A stretch of DNA of 64,000 nt from Mesorhizobium sp. J8 (GTDB lineage: Bacteria; Pseudomonadota; Alphaproteobacteria; Rhizobiales; Rhizobiaceae), in assembly GCF_016591715.1 (NCBI RefSeq), contig NZ_AP024109.1, positions 3,038,001 through 3,102,000 of the forward strand, written 5' to 3'. Within the stretch, counting starts at the first letter, position 1. The number at the start of each line of letters is the position of its first letter. Below the pieces are notes generated by a model. That model saw only the letters and a list, made by a program, of their open reading frames with translations. It was not told the origin of the DNA and did not search any database. The position numbers and the translations under genes were made by a program. Below, piece after piece: positions 27,079 through 35,882 of this stretch.

Positions 27079-27953
27079 CGCGCGTATTTATCCGCCTTCC
27101 TATTTCCAAGCAGCAGCTTGCGTTCCAGATGCGCGCGAAGCTCGCCGTAATAGGCGGTGAGAAAGGCCTTTGAATCGGTCGGCTCGACCCTCGCGCCGAT
27201 CTTGCGGCCGATCGTCTCCGCCACCGCCTTGAGCGCCGAATAGTCGTTGCGGCGCAGCACTTCCTCCAGCTTCTGCAGCTCGGCGATGCCATAGGCGTCG
27301 AGCTGCGCGGGGCCGAACTGGAAGCGCGCTGCGACGGGGTCCTTGCGCTGCGAAAGGTCCTCGACCAGCGCCACTTTCGGCGCCTCGACCACCCAGGTGC
27401 CGGCGAGCAGGTCGCCGATCCGCAGCCTGTCGCGGTTGAACAGCGGAAACAGCGAAAACAGCAGCGCCCAGACAAGTCCGAAGATGGTCGTCAGCGTGTC
27501 GGCGACATCGGCGCTGGCGCGTGCGGCGAGGATCGACAGCGGCAGAAAAACCTCGATCTCGCGCATCAGGTTGCGCGCGATGACCTGGTCCAGCGTGAGG
27601 CCGGCGCCGCTGCGCGACGCGACCCTTACGCCAACCATGCGCTTGCCTGGCGTCGCTGCCCGCCGTCCCGCTTCGAAGGCGATGAAATAGACGTTGCGCA
27701 GGAAGAAGATGAAGATGATCCAGACAATGAACAGCGGCTCGGCATCCTGCACCCCAAGCCCGCCAAGGCCGAACAGCGCAACGAGGCTGACCACCACCGC
27801 CGCCACGATGATGATCACCACGTCGAGCAGGAAGCCGGAAGCGCGAGTGCCGGCGTCGGCCAGCTTGACCCTGAGGTCGACGCCCTCCGGCGTCACCAAC
27901 GGGCGGATCAATGCCGCCGGGTCCTTGACCTTCGCTGTCCTAGCGGTCGCCAT
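27075..27953 (-). CDS. RDD family membrane protein
   Basis: 292 residues. The RDD domain begins with LRVKLADAGTRASGFLLDVVIIIVAA and contains GRRAATPGKRMVGVRV and RNLMREIEVFLPL, with a family Asp at LLDV and NRDRLRIGDLLAGTWVVE. About four membrane helices lie in residues 40-185, and a cytoplasmic helical tail follows. It overlaps the SpoIIM-family gene by 14 bases. RDD proteins have been linked to transport in some bacteria, but the role beside MoxR genes is unknown. Confidence 0.88.
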   Translation of the reverse strand: MATARTAKVKDPAALIRPLVTPEGVDLRVKLADAGTRASGFLLDVVIIIVAAVVVSLVALFGLGGLGVQDAEPLFIVWIIFIFFLRNVYFIAFEAGRRAATPGKRMVGVRVASRSGAGLTLDQVIARNLMREIEVFLPLSILAARASADVADTLTTIFGLVWALLFSLFPLFNRDRLRIGDLLAGTWVVEAPKVALVEDLSQRKDPVAARFQFGPAQLDAYGIAELQKLEEVLRRNDYSALKAVAETIGRKIGARVEPTDSKAFLTAYYGELRAHLERKLLLGNRKADKYAR

Positions 27954-28956
27954 GCCGCAGCATCCGGAACAGGTAGAAATAGCAAATCCAGAAGGTCAGC
28001 ATGGCGCCGCCGATCGAATAGCGGGCGATATCGCTGGTGATCGTCTGCCGGCCGATGCCTTCGAGCAGTCCGGCGAAAAGCAGCATCACCGTGACGCCGA
28101 TCATGGCGGTCGCCGCCACGCGACCGGCGCGGGCGGCAGCCGCCATGCGGGTCAACTCGCCAGGAAAGGCGATGCTGGTGCCGATGCGCATGCCGGCGGC
28201 ACCCGCAATCGCAATGGCGAACAGCTCCGTCGTGCCGTGGATCGAAAGCCAGCCGCCGAGTTCGAAGCCCAGCCCCTTGGCGGCATAGATCTGGAAAATG
28301 GCGCCGAGCATGCAGCCATTCATCAGGATGATCAGCACGCTCGGCACGGCGAAGGCGAAACCCAGCGCGAAGGCCAGGATCGAGACCTGCGTGTTGTGGG
28401 TGAACAGATAGGCGGCGAAGCCCGACAGAAAATGGTCGCCGCCGCCGTAAAGCACGCTGCGCAGCGTCTCGGCCGACGAATCCGGATTGCGCCCGCCCGC
28501 GAGGCTCGGCGCGATGATGGCGTCGTACCAGCGCTTGTCGGAGGCGACCAGCCAATAGCCCGCGATCGCGCCGATCACCGTCAACCCGACCGATGTCCAT
28601 ACCTCGCGCCACAGATCGCGGATCGCGGCCGGCCAGTCGTGCAGGAAGAAGTCGCCGATGCGCGTCCTCAAGGATCGCCGCGCGCCGTAGAGATAGAAAT
28701 AGCCGCGCAGGCACAGCGCCTCGAGATAGGCGATCAGCGCGCTGTCGAGCGAGGTCGCGCGCGCCACCGAAAGCGACGACAGCGCCGAGCGGTAAAGTAG
28801 CGGCAGCGACAGCAGCTCGTCTTCCGACAGCGCGCGCGGCGCGCGCTTCTCGACGCGCGCCAGCAGCGCCTCGAAGGCTTTCCAGTCGGCCTCGCGTTCC
28901 TGGCGGAAGCTTGCCAGCGACTGGCGAACCGCGTCGGTGCCGGCGGACAGCGTCAT
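27940..28956 (-). CDS. Stage II sporulation protein M (SpoIIM/DUF95) family membrane protein
   Basis: 338 residues. The N-terminal helical region (ASFRQEREADWKAFEALLARVEKR) is followed by five or so membrane helices. Family landmarks are FTHNTQVSILAFALGFAFAVP, LMNGCMLGAIF and LSIHGTTELFAIAIAGAAG. The organism type does not sporulate. The family occurs widely beside MoxR/DUF58 genes and may act in envelope assembly. It overlaps DUF58 by four bases and RDD by 14. Confidence 0.88.
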   Translation of the reverse strand: MTLSAGTDAVRQSLASFRQEREADWKAFEALLARVEKRAPRALSEDELLSLPLLYRSALSSLSVARATSLDSALIAYLEALCLRGYFYLYGARRSLRTRIGDFFLHDWPAAIRDLWREVWTSVGLTVIGAIAGYWLVASDKRWYDAIIAPSLAGGRNPDSSAETLRSVLYGGGDHFLSGFAAYLFTHNTQVSILAFALGFAFAVPSVLIILMNGCMLGAIFQIYAAKGLGFELGGWLSIHGTTELFAIAIAGAAGMRIGTSIAFPGELTRMAAAARAGRVAATAMIGVTVMLLFAGLLEGIGRQTITSDIARYSIGGAMLTFWICYFYLFRMLRHGDR

Positions 28957-30257
28957 AGAAGGTTCTCCTCCTTGAGCTGGATATAGCGCTCGACCAGCGT
29001 CGGGCCGAGCCGCTGGTGGTCGGCCTCGATGACATGCGCGCCGAGCAGCCTGAGCCTGCCGATCACCACCTGCCGCTGCCGCAGGAGGTCGCCGGCGGTG
29101 ACGGAGCGGGCGACATCCTCGGGCGCCGCCGGCGCCATGTCGGCCAGCGTTTCAAGCTCCACATCCTTCATCAGCATGAACAGCACCAGATGCCGCTCGG
29201 TCAGCCGGCCGACGGTGCGCAGCATCAGCTCGGCGCTGATCGGGTCGACGAAATCGGTGAAGACGATGACCAGCGAGCGCCGGTCGAGCTTGGCCGAAAG
29301 CGTGGTCAGCGCCAGGGTGAAGTTGGTCTCCTCGGTCGAATAGTCGATCTCGGCGGCACGCTTCTGGATCATGGTGAAGCTCGGCGAGCCGCGCACCGCG
29401 CCGCTGGAGACGCGCGGCCTGGCATCGAAGGAGAACAGGCTGACGAGGTCGCCGCCTTTCAGCGCGATGAAGGCGGACAGAAGTGCCGCCGTCACCGCGC
29501 GGTCGACTTTCGGCAGGCCGTCGACCGGCTCGCACATCAGCCGGCCGCTGTCGATGGCCAGAACGATGTTGTTGTTCTCCTCGATCCGGAATTCGCGCGC
29601 CAAAAGCTTGCCGTGGCGGGCGCTGCGCTTCCAGTCGATCATGCGCCGGCCCATGCCGGGCTGGTAGTCCTTCAGCGCTTCGAACTCGCGGCCCTGGCCG
29701 GCGCGCTTCTGCGCATGGCCGTCGGCAAGCGCGGAGCGCTGCAGAAGCGTGATCGCCTCATCGCGCGCGCTGTTGACATTGGGCAGCACCGCGACCTTGC
29801 GGTCGACCGGCAGCACGACCTGGTTCCACACCAGCCCGAACGGCCCTTGCCAGCGCAGCCAGAGCCGGTCGAAGCTGGCGATGCCGCGGCGGATGGCCTC
29901 GAATTCGAGGTCGAGCGTGCCGCCATTGGCCGGCAGCGCGCCGCCGGTGCCCGCGACCGGTTGCAGACGCTGGTCATGCCCGACACGCGCCTGCAGGCGC
30001 CGCAGCCTTGCCCCGACACCGGCCGCGATGTGCAGTGTGAAGCGTCCGCCAATGCCCACCTGCGGCGGCGCCGTCAGCGTGGCGTCGAGCGCGGCGCGGC
30101 CTCTGCCCGCGGCCGCGTCCACCGCCAGGAAGGCGAGCAGCACGCAGATCCACAACAGGCCGAGATACCAGACATGGGGCAGCGCGAGCGCGATCAGGAA
30201 GGCGGGGATCGCCCCGGCCGCCGCTGCCCAGACCGCTCGTCCGCTCGGATAGATCAA
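28953..30257 (-). CDS. DUF58 domain protein (von Willebrand A-like)
   Basis: 434 residues from a TTG at 30257 overlapping the MoxR stop (TTGA). Two N-terminal membrane helices (about 8-48) precede a beta-rich region. The DUF58 core DYQPGMGRRMIDWKRSARHGKLLAREF is near 205-230. A vWA-like fold follows with NIVLAIDSGRLM carrying the MIDAS-type DxG(S). Proteins of this family partner MoxR ATPases, probably as metal-ion-dependent assembly or chaperone substrates. The role in rhizobia is untested here. Confidence 0.9.
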   Translation of the reverse strand: MIYPSGRAVWAAAAGAIPAFLIALALPHVWYLGLLWICVLLAFLAVDAAAGRGRAALDATLTAPPQVGIGGRFTLHIAAGVGARLRRLQARVGHDQRLQPVAGTGGALPANGGTLDLEFEAIRRGIASFDRLWLRWQGPFGLVWNQVVLPVDRKVAVLPNVNSARDEAITLLQRSALADGHAQKRAGQGREFEALKDYQPGMGRRMIDWKRSARHGKLLAREFRIEENNNIVLAIDSGRLMCEPVDGLPKVDRAVTAALLSAFIALKGGDLVSLFSFDARPRVSSGAVRGSPSFTMIQKRAAEIDYSTEETNFTLALTTLSAKLDRRSLVIVFTDFVDPISAELMLRTVGRLTERHLVLFMLMKDVELETLADMAPAAPEDVARSVTAGDLLRQRQVVIGRLRLLGAHVIEADHQRLGPTLVERYIQLKEENLL

Positions 30258-31207
30258 CGCGGCGCTTCCGTATGATCGACCAGGTCGGAGACGATCTGTT
30301 CGACCAGCCGCCCGTCGATCTGGGCGGCCGGCGAGAGAACCACACGATGGCGCAGTGCCGGCACGGCCAGCGCCTTGACGTCGTCGGGGATGACATAGTT
30401 GCGGCCGTCGAGCGCCGCCCTGGCGCGCGCGGCCCGCGCCAGCATGGCGCCCGCGCGTGGACTCGCTCCCACTTCCAGGTCGGGGCTTTCGCGCGTGCCG
30501 CGCACGAGGGCCGCGATATAGCCGACGACATCGTCGACCAGCGTGACGCCGCCGACCGTGGCAAGCGCGGCTTCCAGCGTCTTGCGGTCGGTCCGCGCCT
30601 TGATGCCGTATTGCTCGATATCGTGCGACACCGAGCCGCCGTGATGGACGATGATGGCGCGCTCTTCCTTGAGATCCGGATAGCTTACCCGATGCTTGAA
30701 CAGGAAGCGGTCGAGCTGCGCTTCGGGCAGGGGATAGACGCCCTGGTGCTCGATCGGATTCTGCGTCGCCACCACCATGAAATTCCGGCCGAGCGAGTGC
30801 GTGGTGCCGTCGAAGGTGACGGCGTGTTCCTGCATGGCCTCGAGCAGGGCGGCTTGCGTCTTCGGCGGCGTGCGGTTGATTTCGTCGGCGAGCAGCAGGT
30901 CGCAGAAGATCGGGCCGCGCGTCAGCGTGAACTGCCCGGTCTGGAAATTGTAGATGTTGGAGCCGACGATGTCGCCGGGCATCAGATCGGGCGTGAACTG
31001 GATGCGGCCATAGGCGACGCCCAGCGCCTGCGCGAAGCAGCGCGCCGTCATCGTCTTGGCGGTGCCTGGCGGGCCTTCGAGCAGGATATGCCCGCCGGCG
31101 AACAGCGCCGTCAGCATCAGGTCGACCGTGTCGCGCTGCCCGGTGATCGCTTTCGCCACCTCTTCCCTGATCGCGTTCGCCAGGACCTTCACTTCATCGA
31201 CGTTCAC
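30254..31207 (-). CDS. MoxR family AAA+ ATPase
   Basis: 317 residues from GTG 31207, which has AAGGAGG four bases upstream; an upstream extension to 31252 is unsupported. Walker A is GPPGTAKT, Walker B is LLLADEINRTPPKTQAALLEAM, and sensor/arginine-finger blocks are VVATQNPIEHQGVYPLPEAQLDRF and SPRAGAMLARAARARA. MoxR ATPases act as chaperones with vWA proteins for maturation of enzyme or envelope complexes. The start overlaps the DUF4350 gene end by 14 bases. Confidence 0.95.
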   Translation of the reverse strand: MNVDEVKVLANAIREEVAKAITGQRDTVDLMLTALFAGGHILLEGPPGTAKTMTARCFAQALGVAYGRIQFTPDLMPGDIVGSNIYNFQTGQFTLTRGPIFCDLLLADEINRTPPKTQAALLEAMQEHAVTFDGTTHSLGRNFMVVATQNPIEHQGVYPLPEAQLDRFLFKHRVSYPDLKEERAIIVHHGGSVSHDIEQYGIKARTDRKTLEAALATVGGVTLVDDVVGYIAALVRGTRESPDLEVGASPRAGAMLARAARARAALDGRNYVIPDDVKALAVPALRHRVVLSPAAQIDGRLVEQIVSDLVDHTEAPR

Positions 31208-32408
31208 CGAGCCTCCTTGCCGTCCAGTCATGCAGCTTTTCCGCTGCTTCATGCATTGCGGCCAAACTGTTGGAATCGTTCACTGCCTTGAATCGCGCGG
31301 TGAAGCCGTGCGCCTTGCCTTTGTCGCGGGAATCGAGCCAGCGGTCGAGCGCTTCGCCCTGCAGCCCATGCGGCGCCCCGAGCAGCGTGGCGGCGCGCTG
31401 GCGCATCAGCGCCGCGTAGCGGTCGCCGAGCCCTTGCAGCCGCCCGGCGCGCTTCAACAGCATCGCCGTGGTGTCGACCAGCGCCCGCTTGCCGAAGGCG
31501 ATGGCGCGCCCCTCGGCGCGCGGCGGACCGAAGCGGCCGAGCCCGTGCAGGAAGGCGAGCGCGGCCGCCACCAGCACCGACAGGGTGAGCGCCAGGAAGG
31601 GCGGTTCGACCAGAAGCTTGGCAAGATCGTATTTCTGGCCGATGCCGTGCAGCGTGAGGTCGAACATCACGGCGCCCTTGGCGGGTTCGATCATGGCGAT
31701 CATGTCGAGCGCGGCGGCCGCCGTCTGCTCGTCTTTCAGCCCGGCATTGTTGATGAAATCGGGATCGGTGAGGATGTAGAAGGGTTCGTTGTCGAGTTCG
31801 GTCAGGATTGCCCTACCGTCGCCTGCCGCTATCAGCGGATGGTCGTCCGCCACCCATTGCAGCTCGTCCGGCGCGGGCACCATGCGGCCGGCGATATCGA
31901 TCCGCGGGAGCGTGTTCTTCGCCTCGCCGAGCTTTGCCTTGGCGATGCGGCCGAGCCAATCGTTGACGACGCTGTTGGGCAGCCTCTCGACCTTGGTCTC
32001 CCAGCCATCATGCCCCAGGAGGGGAAAGGTCTGCCATTTCGGCAGGACGAACAGCGTGTCCTTGCCCGATCGCGCCTTGATGAGCTGATCGAGCGCGGCC
32101 GGGTCGCTGCCCGGCGCGATGGTGACGACGAGCAGGAAGGTCGAGGCCAGCGGGGATGCCAGGTCCTTCTCGCCACGCTCCATCGGCGGTGCCTGTCCAT
32201 TGGTGAGCTTCAGCCATTCGACAAGCCCGGCATAGCCCGTGCCGCCCTTGGAAAACGGCGTGCCGCCGCCCGCGGGCTCGCGGAAATCGGGCGCATAGGT
32301 GGAGAGCAGGAAGAAACCGGCGGCCGCCAGCAGGCTGGCGAAAATGCCCCAGAACAGGGTTTTGCGGCTGAACGGTTCTTGCGCTGCGCCTGTCATCTGC
32401 GCGGTCAT
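31194..32408 (-). CDS. DUF4350 domain membrane protein
   Basis: 404 residues. One helix near residues 17-38 (LFWGIFASLLAAAGFFLLST) and a second near 270-292 (LALTLSVLVAAALAFLHGL) flank an extracytoplasmic GATase-like region, with GGTGYAGLVEWLKLTNG as a typical DUF4350 opening. The cytoplasmic tail is helical (AAMHEAAEKLHDWTARR). The ATG overlaps the DUF4129 stop (ATGA). DUF4350 genes accompany MoxR/DUF58/DUF4129 across phyla, and the molecular role is unknown. Confidence 0.85.
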   Translation of the reverse strand: MTAQMTGAAQEPFSRKTLFWGIFASLLAAAGFFLLSTYAPDFREPAGGGTPFSKGGTGYAGLVEWLKLTNGQAPPMERGEKDLASPLASTFLLVVTIAPGSDPAALDQLIKARSGKDTLFVLPKWQTFPLLGHDGWETKVERLPNSVVNDWLGRIAKAKLGEAKNTLPRIDIAGRMVPAPDELQWVADDHPLIAAGDGRAILTELDNEPFYILTDPDFINNAGLKDEQTAAAALDMIAMIEPAKGAVMFDLTLHGIGQKYDLAKLLVEPPFLALTLSVLVAAALAFLHGLGRFGPPRAEGRAIAFGKRALVDTTAMLLKRAGRLQGLGDRYAALMRQRAATLLGAPHGLQGEALDRWLDSRDKGKAHGFTARFKAVNDSNSLAAMHEAAEKLHDWTARRLGERR

Positions 32409-33031
32409 GCCCAGGCATCCCGGAAGGCGAAACGCTCATAGGCGCCGCGCGCCTGACGCCAGCCCTCGGCACCCACGGGACGGCGGGCGAACAAGGCGGC
32501 CTCGACGATGCGCGCGATCTCGCTGAAGGCGGCGCGAGGCCGGGTGGGGATCGAGCCGGCCGCGGCGATGTCGCGCGCGGTGAGCGACGGCCGCAGGAAA
32601 TCGGGCAACCGGGTGGCGATGTCGGCGACGCTGCGGCGCAACAGAAGATGCACCGCCTCGTCATATTCGCCGCGCGCGGCGAGCGCATCAGCTTCGGAGA
32701 GCAGGATCTGGGCAGCTTCCGCGTCAGGGCGCCACTCATCCTTCGCTTCGGTCTCTTCGCGCTTTCGTCGCCAGGGCAGGCGCCAGGCAATGCCTTTGGC
32801 CTCGAGGAGAAGCAGGAAAGCGATGATCGCGACGCCGATGATCACCGCGCCCCAGAACAGATAGATCATATAGGGACCGAGTTTCGCCAAGCCGTCCAGA
32901 AACGACTTCAGCCATTCGGGAGGCTCGGACCGCACATAGGTCGGCAGCCCGAACTGGATCGAATCGTCGGCCAGCAGTTGCTTGTGCAACTGCGCCAGCC
33001 GTCCGGCGTCTTCCGTCCCTGCGGCCGTCAC
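32405..33031 (-). CDS. DUF4129 domain protein, first gene of the MoxR operon
   Basis: 208 residues from GTG 33031, preceded by AGGGGGAA; longer in-frame starts to 33106 run into the promoter area. One membrane helix (MIYLFWGAVIIGVAIIAFLLLL, about 55-76) precedes the DUF4129 helical domain (LSEADALAARGEYDEAVHLLLRRSV). This is the first of seven overlapping minus-strand genes (DUF4129, DUF4350, MoxR, DUF58, SpoIIM, RDD, 88-residue protein), all apparently one transcript. Confidence 0.85.
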   Translation of the reverse strand: MTAAGTEDAGRLAQLHKQLLADDSIQFGLPTYVRSEPPEWLKSFLDGLAKLGPYMIYLFWGAVIIGVAIIAFLLLLEAKGIAWRLPWRRKREETEAKDEWRPDAEAAQILLSEADALAARGEYDEAVHLLLRRSVADIATRLPDFLRPSLTARDIAAAGSIPTRPRAAFSEIARIVEAALFARRPVGAEGWRQARGAYERFAFRDAWA

Positions 33032-33174
33032 CCGCTCGTTCCCCCTGCAACCTGCGGTTCGGGGCCGACACTGACAATACGCCATGACAATTGCCAGCGG
33101 GCCCAACCGGACGTACGATTGTTAATGACCTATACTTTTCGAGTTTTGCATATCCTTAAAGGGGGAAATGTAGC

Positions 33175-34038
33175 ATGGCATCGATTGCAAGCGGCAGGCT
33201 GGAAAAGTTCAGCATCGGCCGGGTGTTCAGCAATACGTTCTCAGTCATTGGTCGCAGCTTCGGCTCGCTCGCAATGATCGTGGGCCTTTTCACGGCTTTG
33301 CCGGCGTTGATCTATAACTTTTGGAACTTCAGTCGGATCGCCAGCTTCGGAGCAGGGGGCGCTGCCGGTCTGGAACAGGCAGCCCTGGCGAACTACGGAA
33401 TCACTTCGATGATCGCCGCCCTGGTGATTTTCGTGCTGGCCTTGCTTGCTCAGGCAGCGCTGGTCCGGGCGACGGTCGAGGATCTGAACGGCAAGCGTCC
33501 GGCGATCGGCGACTGCATACAGGTAGCGTTGCGCAGCTTCTTGCCGGCGATTGGGATCGGTATCATAGCCTTTTTCGCAATAGTGGTGGCCGGCGGCGTG
33601 ATGGCGCTTTTCGGATCGCTCATTCCCTTCCTGGGTTGGCTCATTGGACTTGCGATCTTCATTGCCGCCGCGATCTGGGTGCTCAGCATTTCGGTTGCGC
33701 TGCCAGTCGTGGTTCAGGAGAAACAGGGCGTGTTCGGCTCGATCGCGCGCAGCCGGGCGTTGACCAAGGGGAGCCGCTGGTCGATTTTCGGATTGTTCCT
33801 GGCGATCGGCATAATAGCGATGGTCATCCAGGTCGGCTTCTCTTTGATATTCGGGCTCTCAGTCGCGTCGGCCGGTGGTATCTCCCCCGTGGGGGCCGTG
33901 GTTGGAGCTGTTGGGAGCAGCCTTGTCTCCAGCATCTTCTCAACCGTGTTTTCGGTGGCTATCGCGGTAACTTATGTTGAGCTGCGCCGGGTCAAGGAAG
34001 GCACCAGTGTTGACGAACTGGCGGAGATCTTCTCGTAG
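33175..34038 (+). CDS. Multi-pass membrane protein divergent from the MoxR operon
   Basis: 287 residues with about six hydrophobic segments (for example SLAMIVGLFTALPALIYNFW, LVIFVLALLAQAALVRATV and AIGIGIIAFFAIVVAGGVMA). It has the internal motif SISVALPVVVQEKQGVFGSIARSRALTKGSRW, typical of the DUF975/YciC-like and glycerophosphodiester-phosphodiesterase membrane-domain group, and a short charged tail (VELRRVKEGTSVDELAEIF). An AAGGGGG precedes the ATG closely. Its 143-base divergent spacing from the MoxR operon suggests linked function, but no reaction can be assigned. Confidence 0.75.
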   Translation: MASIASGRLEKFSIGRVFSNTFSVIGRSFGSLAMIVGLFTALPALIYNFWNFSRIASFGAGGAAGLEQAALANYGITSMIAALVIFVLALLAQAALVRATVEDLNGKRPAIGDCIQVALRSFLPAIGIGIIAFFAIVVAGGVMALFGSLIPFLGWLIGLAIFIAAAIWVLSISVALPVVVQEKQGVFGSIARSRALTKGSRWSIFGLFLAIGIIAMVIQVGFSLIFGLSVASAGGISPVGAVVGAVGSSLVSSIFSTVFSVAIAVTYVELRRVKEGTSVDELAEIFS

Positions 34039-34070
34039 CGGTGGTGCCCTCGTCTGGTCCGCGCGGCATG

Positions 34071-35747
34071 CTAATGACAACAATAGTCCACACTCGTCCT
34101 GCAGAAGCAAGACGAGGTGATCGGCACGTCCGCCTTGGCCAATGCTGCCGCCAGCTTCGCCTGCAGCCCCGGAAGTTCCTCTTTCTCGCCACGGCGCTTC
34201 AGGCATTCGACCAGCCCGTGCAGCGCCCAGACATTGTCCGGGTGCTGGGCGCAGCGCTGCACGGCGCCGCTCAAGCCCAGATCGTCGCGATAGACCTGCT
34301 CGGCCTCCGCCGCATGGCCCTGGTCGAGCAAAAGCGCCGCCAGCGCGTGGCGCGGCGGGTGCATCCAGGCCCACGGCTCGGTGTAGGATAAATTGTCGTC
34401 GAGCTCGACCGCGTGGCGCAGATGCCCGTAGGCCTCGTCATGCCGGCCCTGATGGTAGGCGAGCTCGCCGTCGAGCAGGGCCGCGCCCACCGCGAGTGAG
34501 GCTTTCGTCGGGTTGGAGAGGAAGCGGCGTTCCGGCGGGATGTTGTCGATTTGCCGGCTAAACAACTCGCGCTCGCGCTCGGCCGCTGCGAAATCGCGCA
34601 GCGTCGCATGTGCCACGCCCTTGGCGTAGTGCTGCAGCGCGGTGGTGACCACATAGAGGTCGGGCTCACCATTCATCGGCTCGTCGATGATCTCGCGCCA
34701 GCGCCCGAAACGCACCTGCACATGCGACTTCATCGCGTGATAGCCCTCGACCGTCTGCGTCAGCTTCGGCCGCTCGGCAATGCTGACGACGTCGCGCGTC
34801 ACCAGGCTGCGCACCTTGTCGGCTGCCCAGAGCGCTGGACAGTACTGGCCGAGCAACATGCAGGTGAACATCATCAGATGCAGGTCGTGGCAGCATCCAA
34901 GCAGGTAATAGGTCGGCTCGCCGGCATAGGCGAGATAGAGGTCGTTGGCGCGCACTGCCTTCTCGCTGGCGATCTTCGCCTTCTCATATTCGCCGCACAG
35001 CACGTAGATATGCCCCGGCATGTGGTTCATATGGCCGGCATCCGGGCACATCGTGCCCAGCCGTTCTGCCGAGCGCATGCCGCGCTCGGGCTGCGTCGAC
35101 ATTTCGAGCAGGTGGATATGGAGATGAAGCGCCGCCGGATGCGGCGCGGTGCCTGCCTCATCCGAAAGCCGGATCGAACGCTCGCAGATTTCCAGCGCTT
35201 CGATTACATCCGAATTCGGCGCCGGCTGTCCGGTCTTGAGGTCCCACAGGCGCCGCACCGTGCGCATCATCAGCGCCTCGACGGTGAGCGCCATCACGTC
35301 ATGGTCGTCGGGAAACTCGCGATAGACCTGCCGCATCGCGGCGGCATAGGCGTCGTCCCATTTTTCGAATTCCGCCCCGCTCACGCCATAAGGCTGCTGG
35401 AAGCGGGCGCCGAGCGCTTCGATCAGCCGCCGTTCGACAGGGCTCGCGCTCGCCGCATTGGCCTGCGCCAGCCGCACATGCTTGAAGCAGCGCTTGGCGG
35501 CATAGTCGGCCTCGGCCTTGCCATGCTCCTTCCAGGTCAAATTGTAGAAAGGCCCGGCGGCGTAGGCGACGCCCCAATGCACGAAGGCGCAAGCCGGATC
35601 GCTCTCCAGTGCCTTCTCGAAGCATTTGATGCCTTCCTCATGGTTGAAGCCGTAGCACCAGTTCAGCCCGATATCGAACCAGCGCTGCGTCTCGGCCGAG
35701 GCGGTGGAGATGGGGCGGCGATAGGTGCCGAGGTCGAACTGGTCCAT
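34071..35747 (-). CDS. TPR-repeat protein with Cys-rich C-terminus
   Basis: 558 residues from ATG 35747 (AAGG just upstream; the frame is open to 35831). TPR-like helical pairs run through the protein: WFDIGLNWCYGFNHEEGIKCFEKALESDP, HMPGHIYVLCGEYEKAKIASEKAV, and later LLDGELAYHQGRHDEAYGHLRHAV. It lacks a signal peptide, so it is probably cytoplasmic. The final residues are unusual, CFCRTSVDYCCH, four Cys and a His that could hold a metal. It is the last gene of the minus-strand group that includes the Tat-exported binding protein, 135 bases downstream of it. The function is not known. Confidence 0.8.
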   Translation of the reverse strand: MDQFDLGTYRRPISTASAETQRWFDIGLNWCYGFNHEEGIKCFEKALESDPACAFVHWGVAYAAGPFYNLTWKEHGKAEADYAAKRCFKHVRLAQANAASASPVERRLIEALGARFQQPYGVSGAEFEKWDDAYAAAMRQVYREFPDDHDVMALTVEALMMRTVRRLWDLKTGQPAPNSDVIEALEICERSIRLSDEAGTAPHPAALHLHIHLLEMSTQPERGMRSAERLGTMCPDAGHMNHMPGHIYVLCGEYEKAKIASEKAVRANDLYLAYAGEPTYYLLGCCHDLHLMMFTCMLLGQYCPALWAADKVRSLVTRDVVSIAERPKLTQTVEGYHAMKSHVQVRFGRWREIIDEPMNGEPDLYVVTTALQHYAKGVAHATLRDFAAAERERELFSRQIDNIPPERRFLSNPTKASLAVGAALLDGELAYHQGRHDEAYGHLRHAVELDDNLSYTEPWAWMHPPRHALAALLLDQGHAAEAEQVYRDDLGLSGAVQRCAQHPDNVWALHGLVECLKRRGEKEELPGLQAKLAAALAKADVPITSSCFCRTSVDYCCH

Positions 35748-35882
35748 GCCTTGCTGGTTCTCGCATTCCGCGCCGGCGGGTACCGGTCGGGCGCAATTTG
35801 AGCTGAAAGGCAACCGCTTGGCAAATGGCAAACGGCCGGCGCGGCTTTGAAACGCCGCGCCGGCCGCGCGGTCCCGGGAGGA

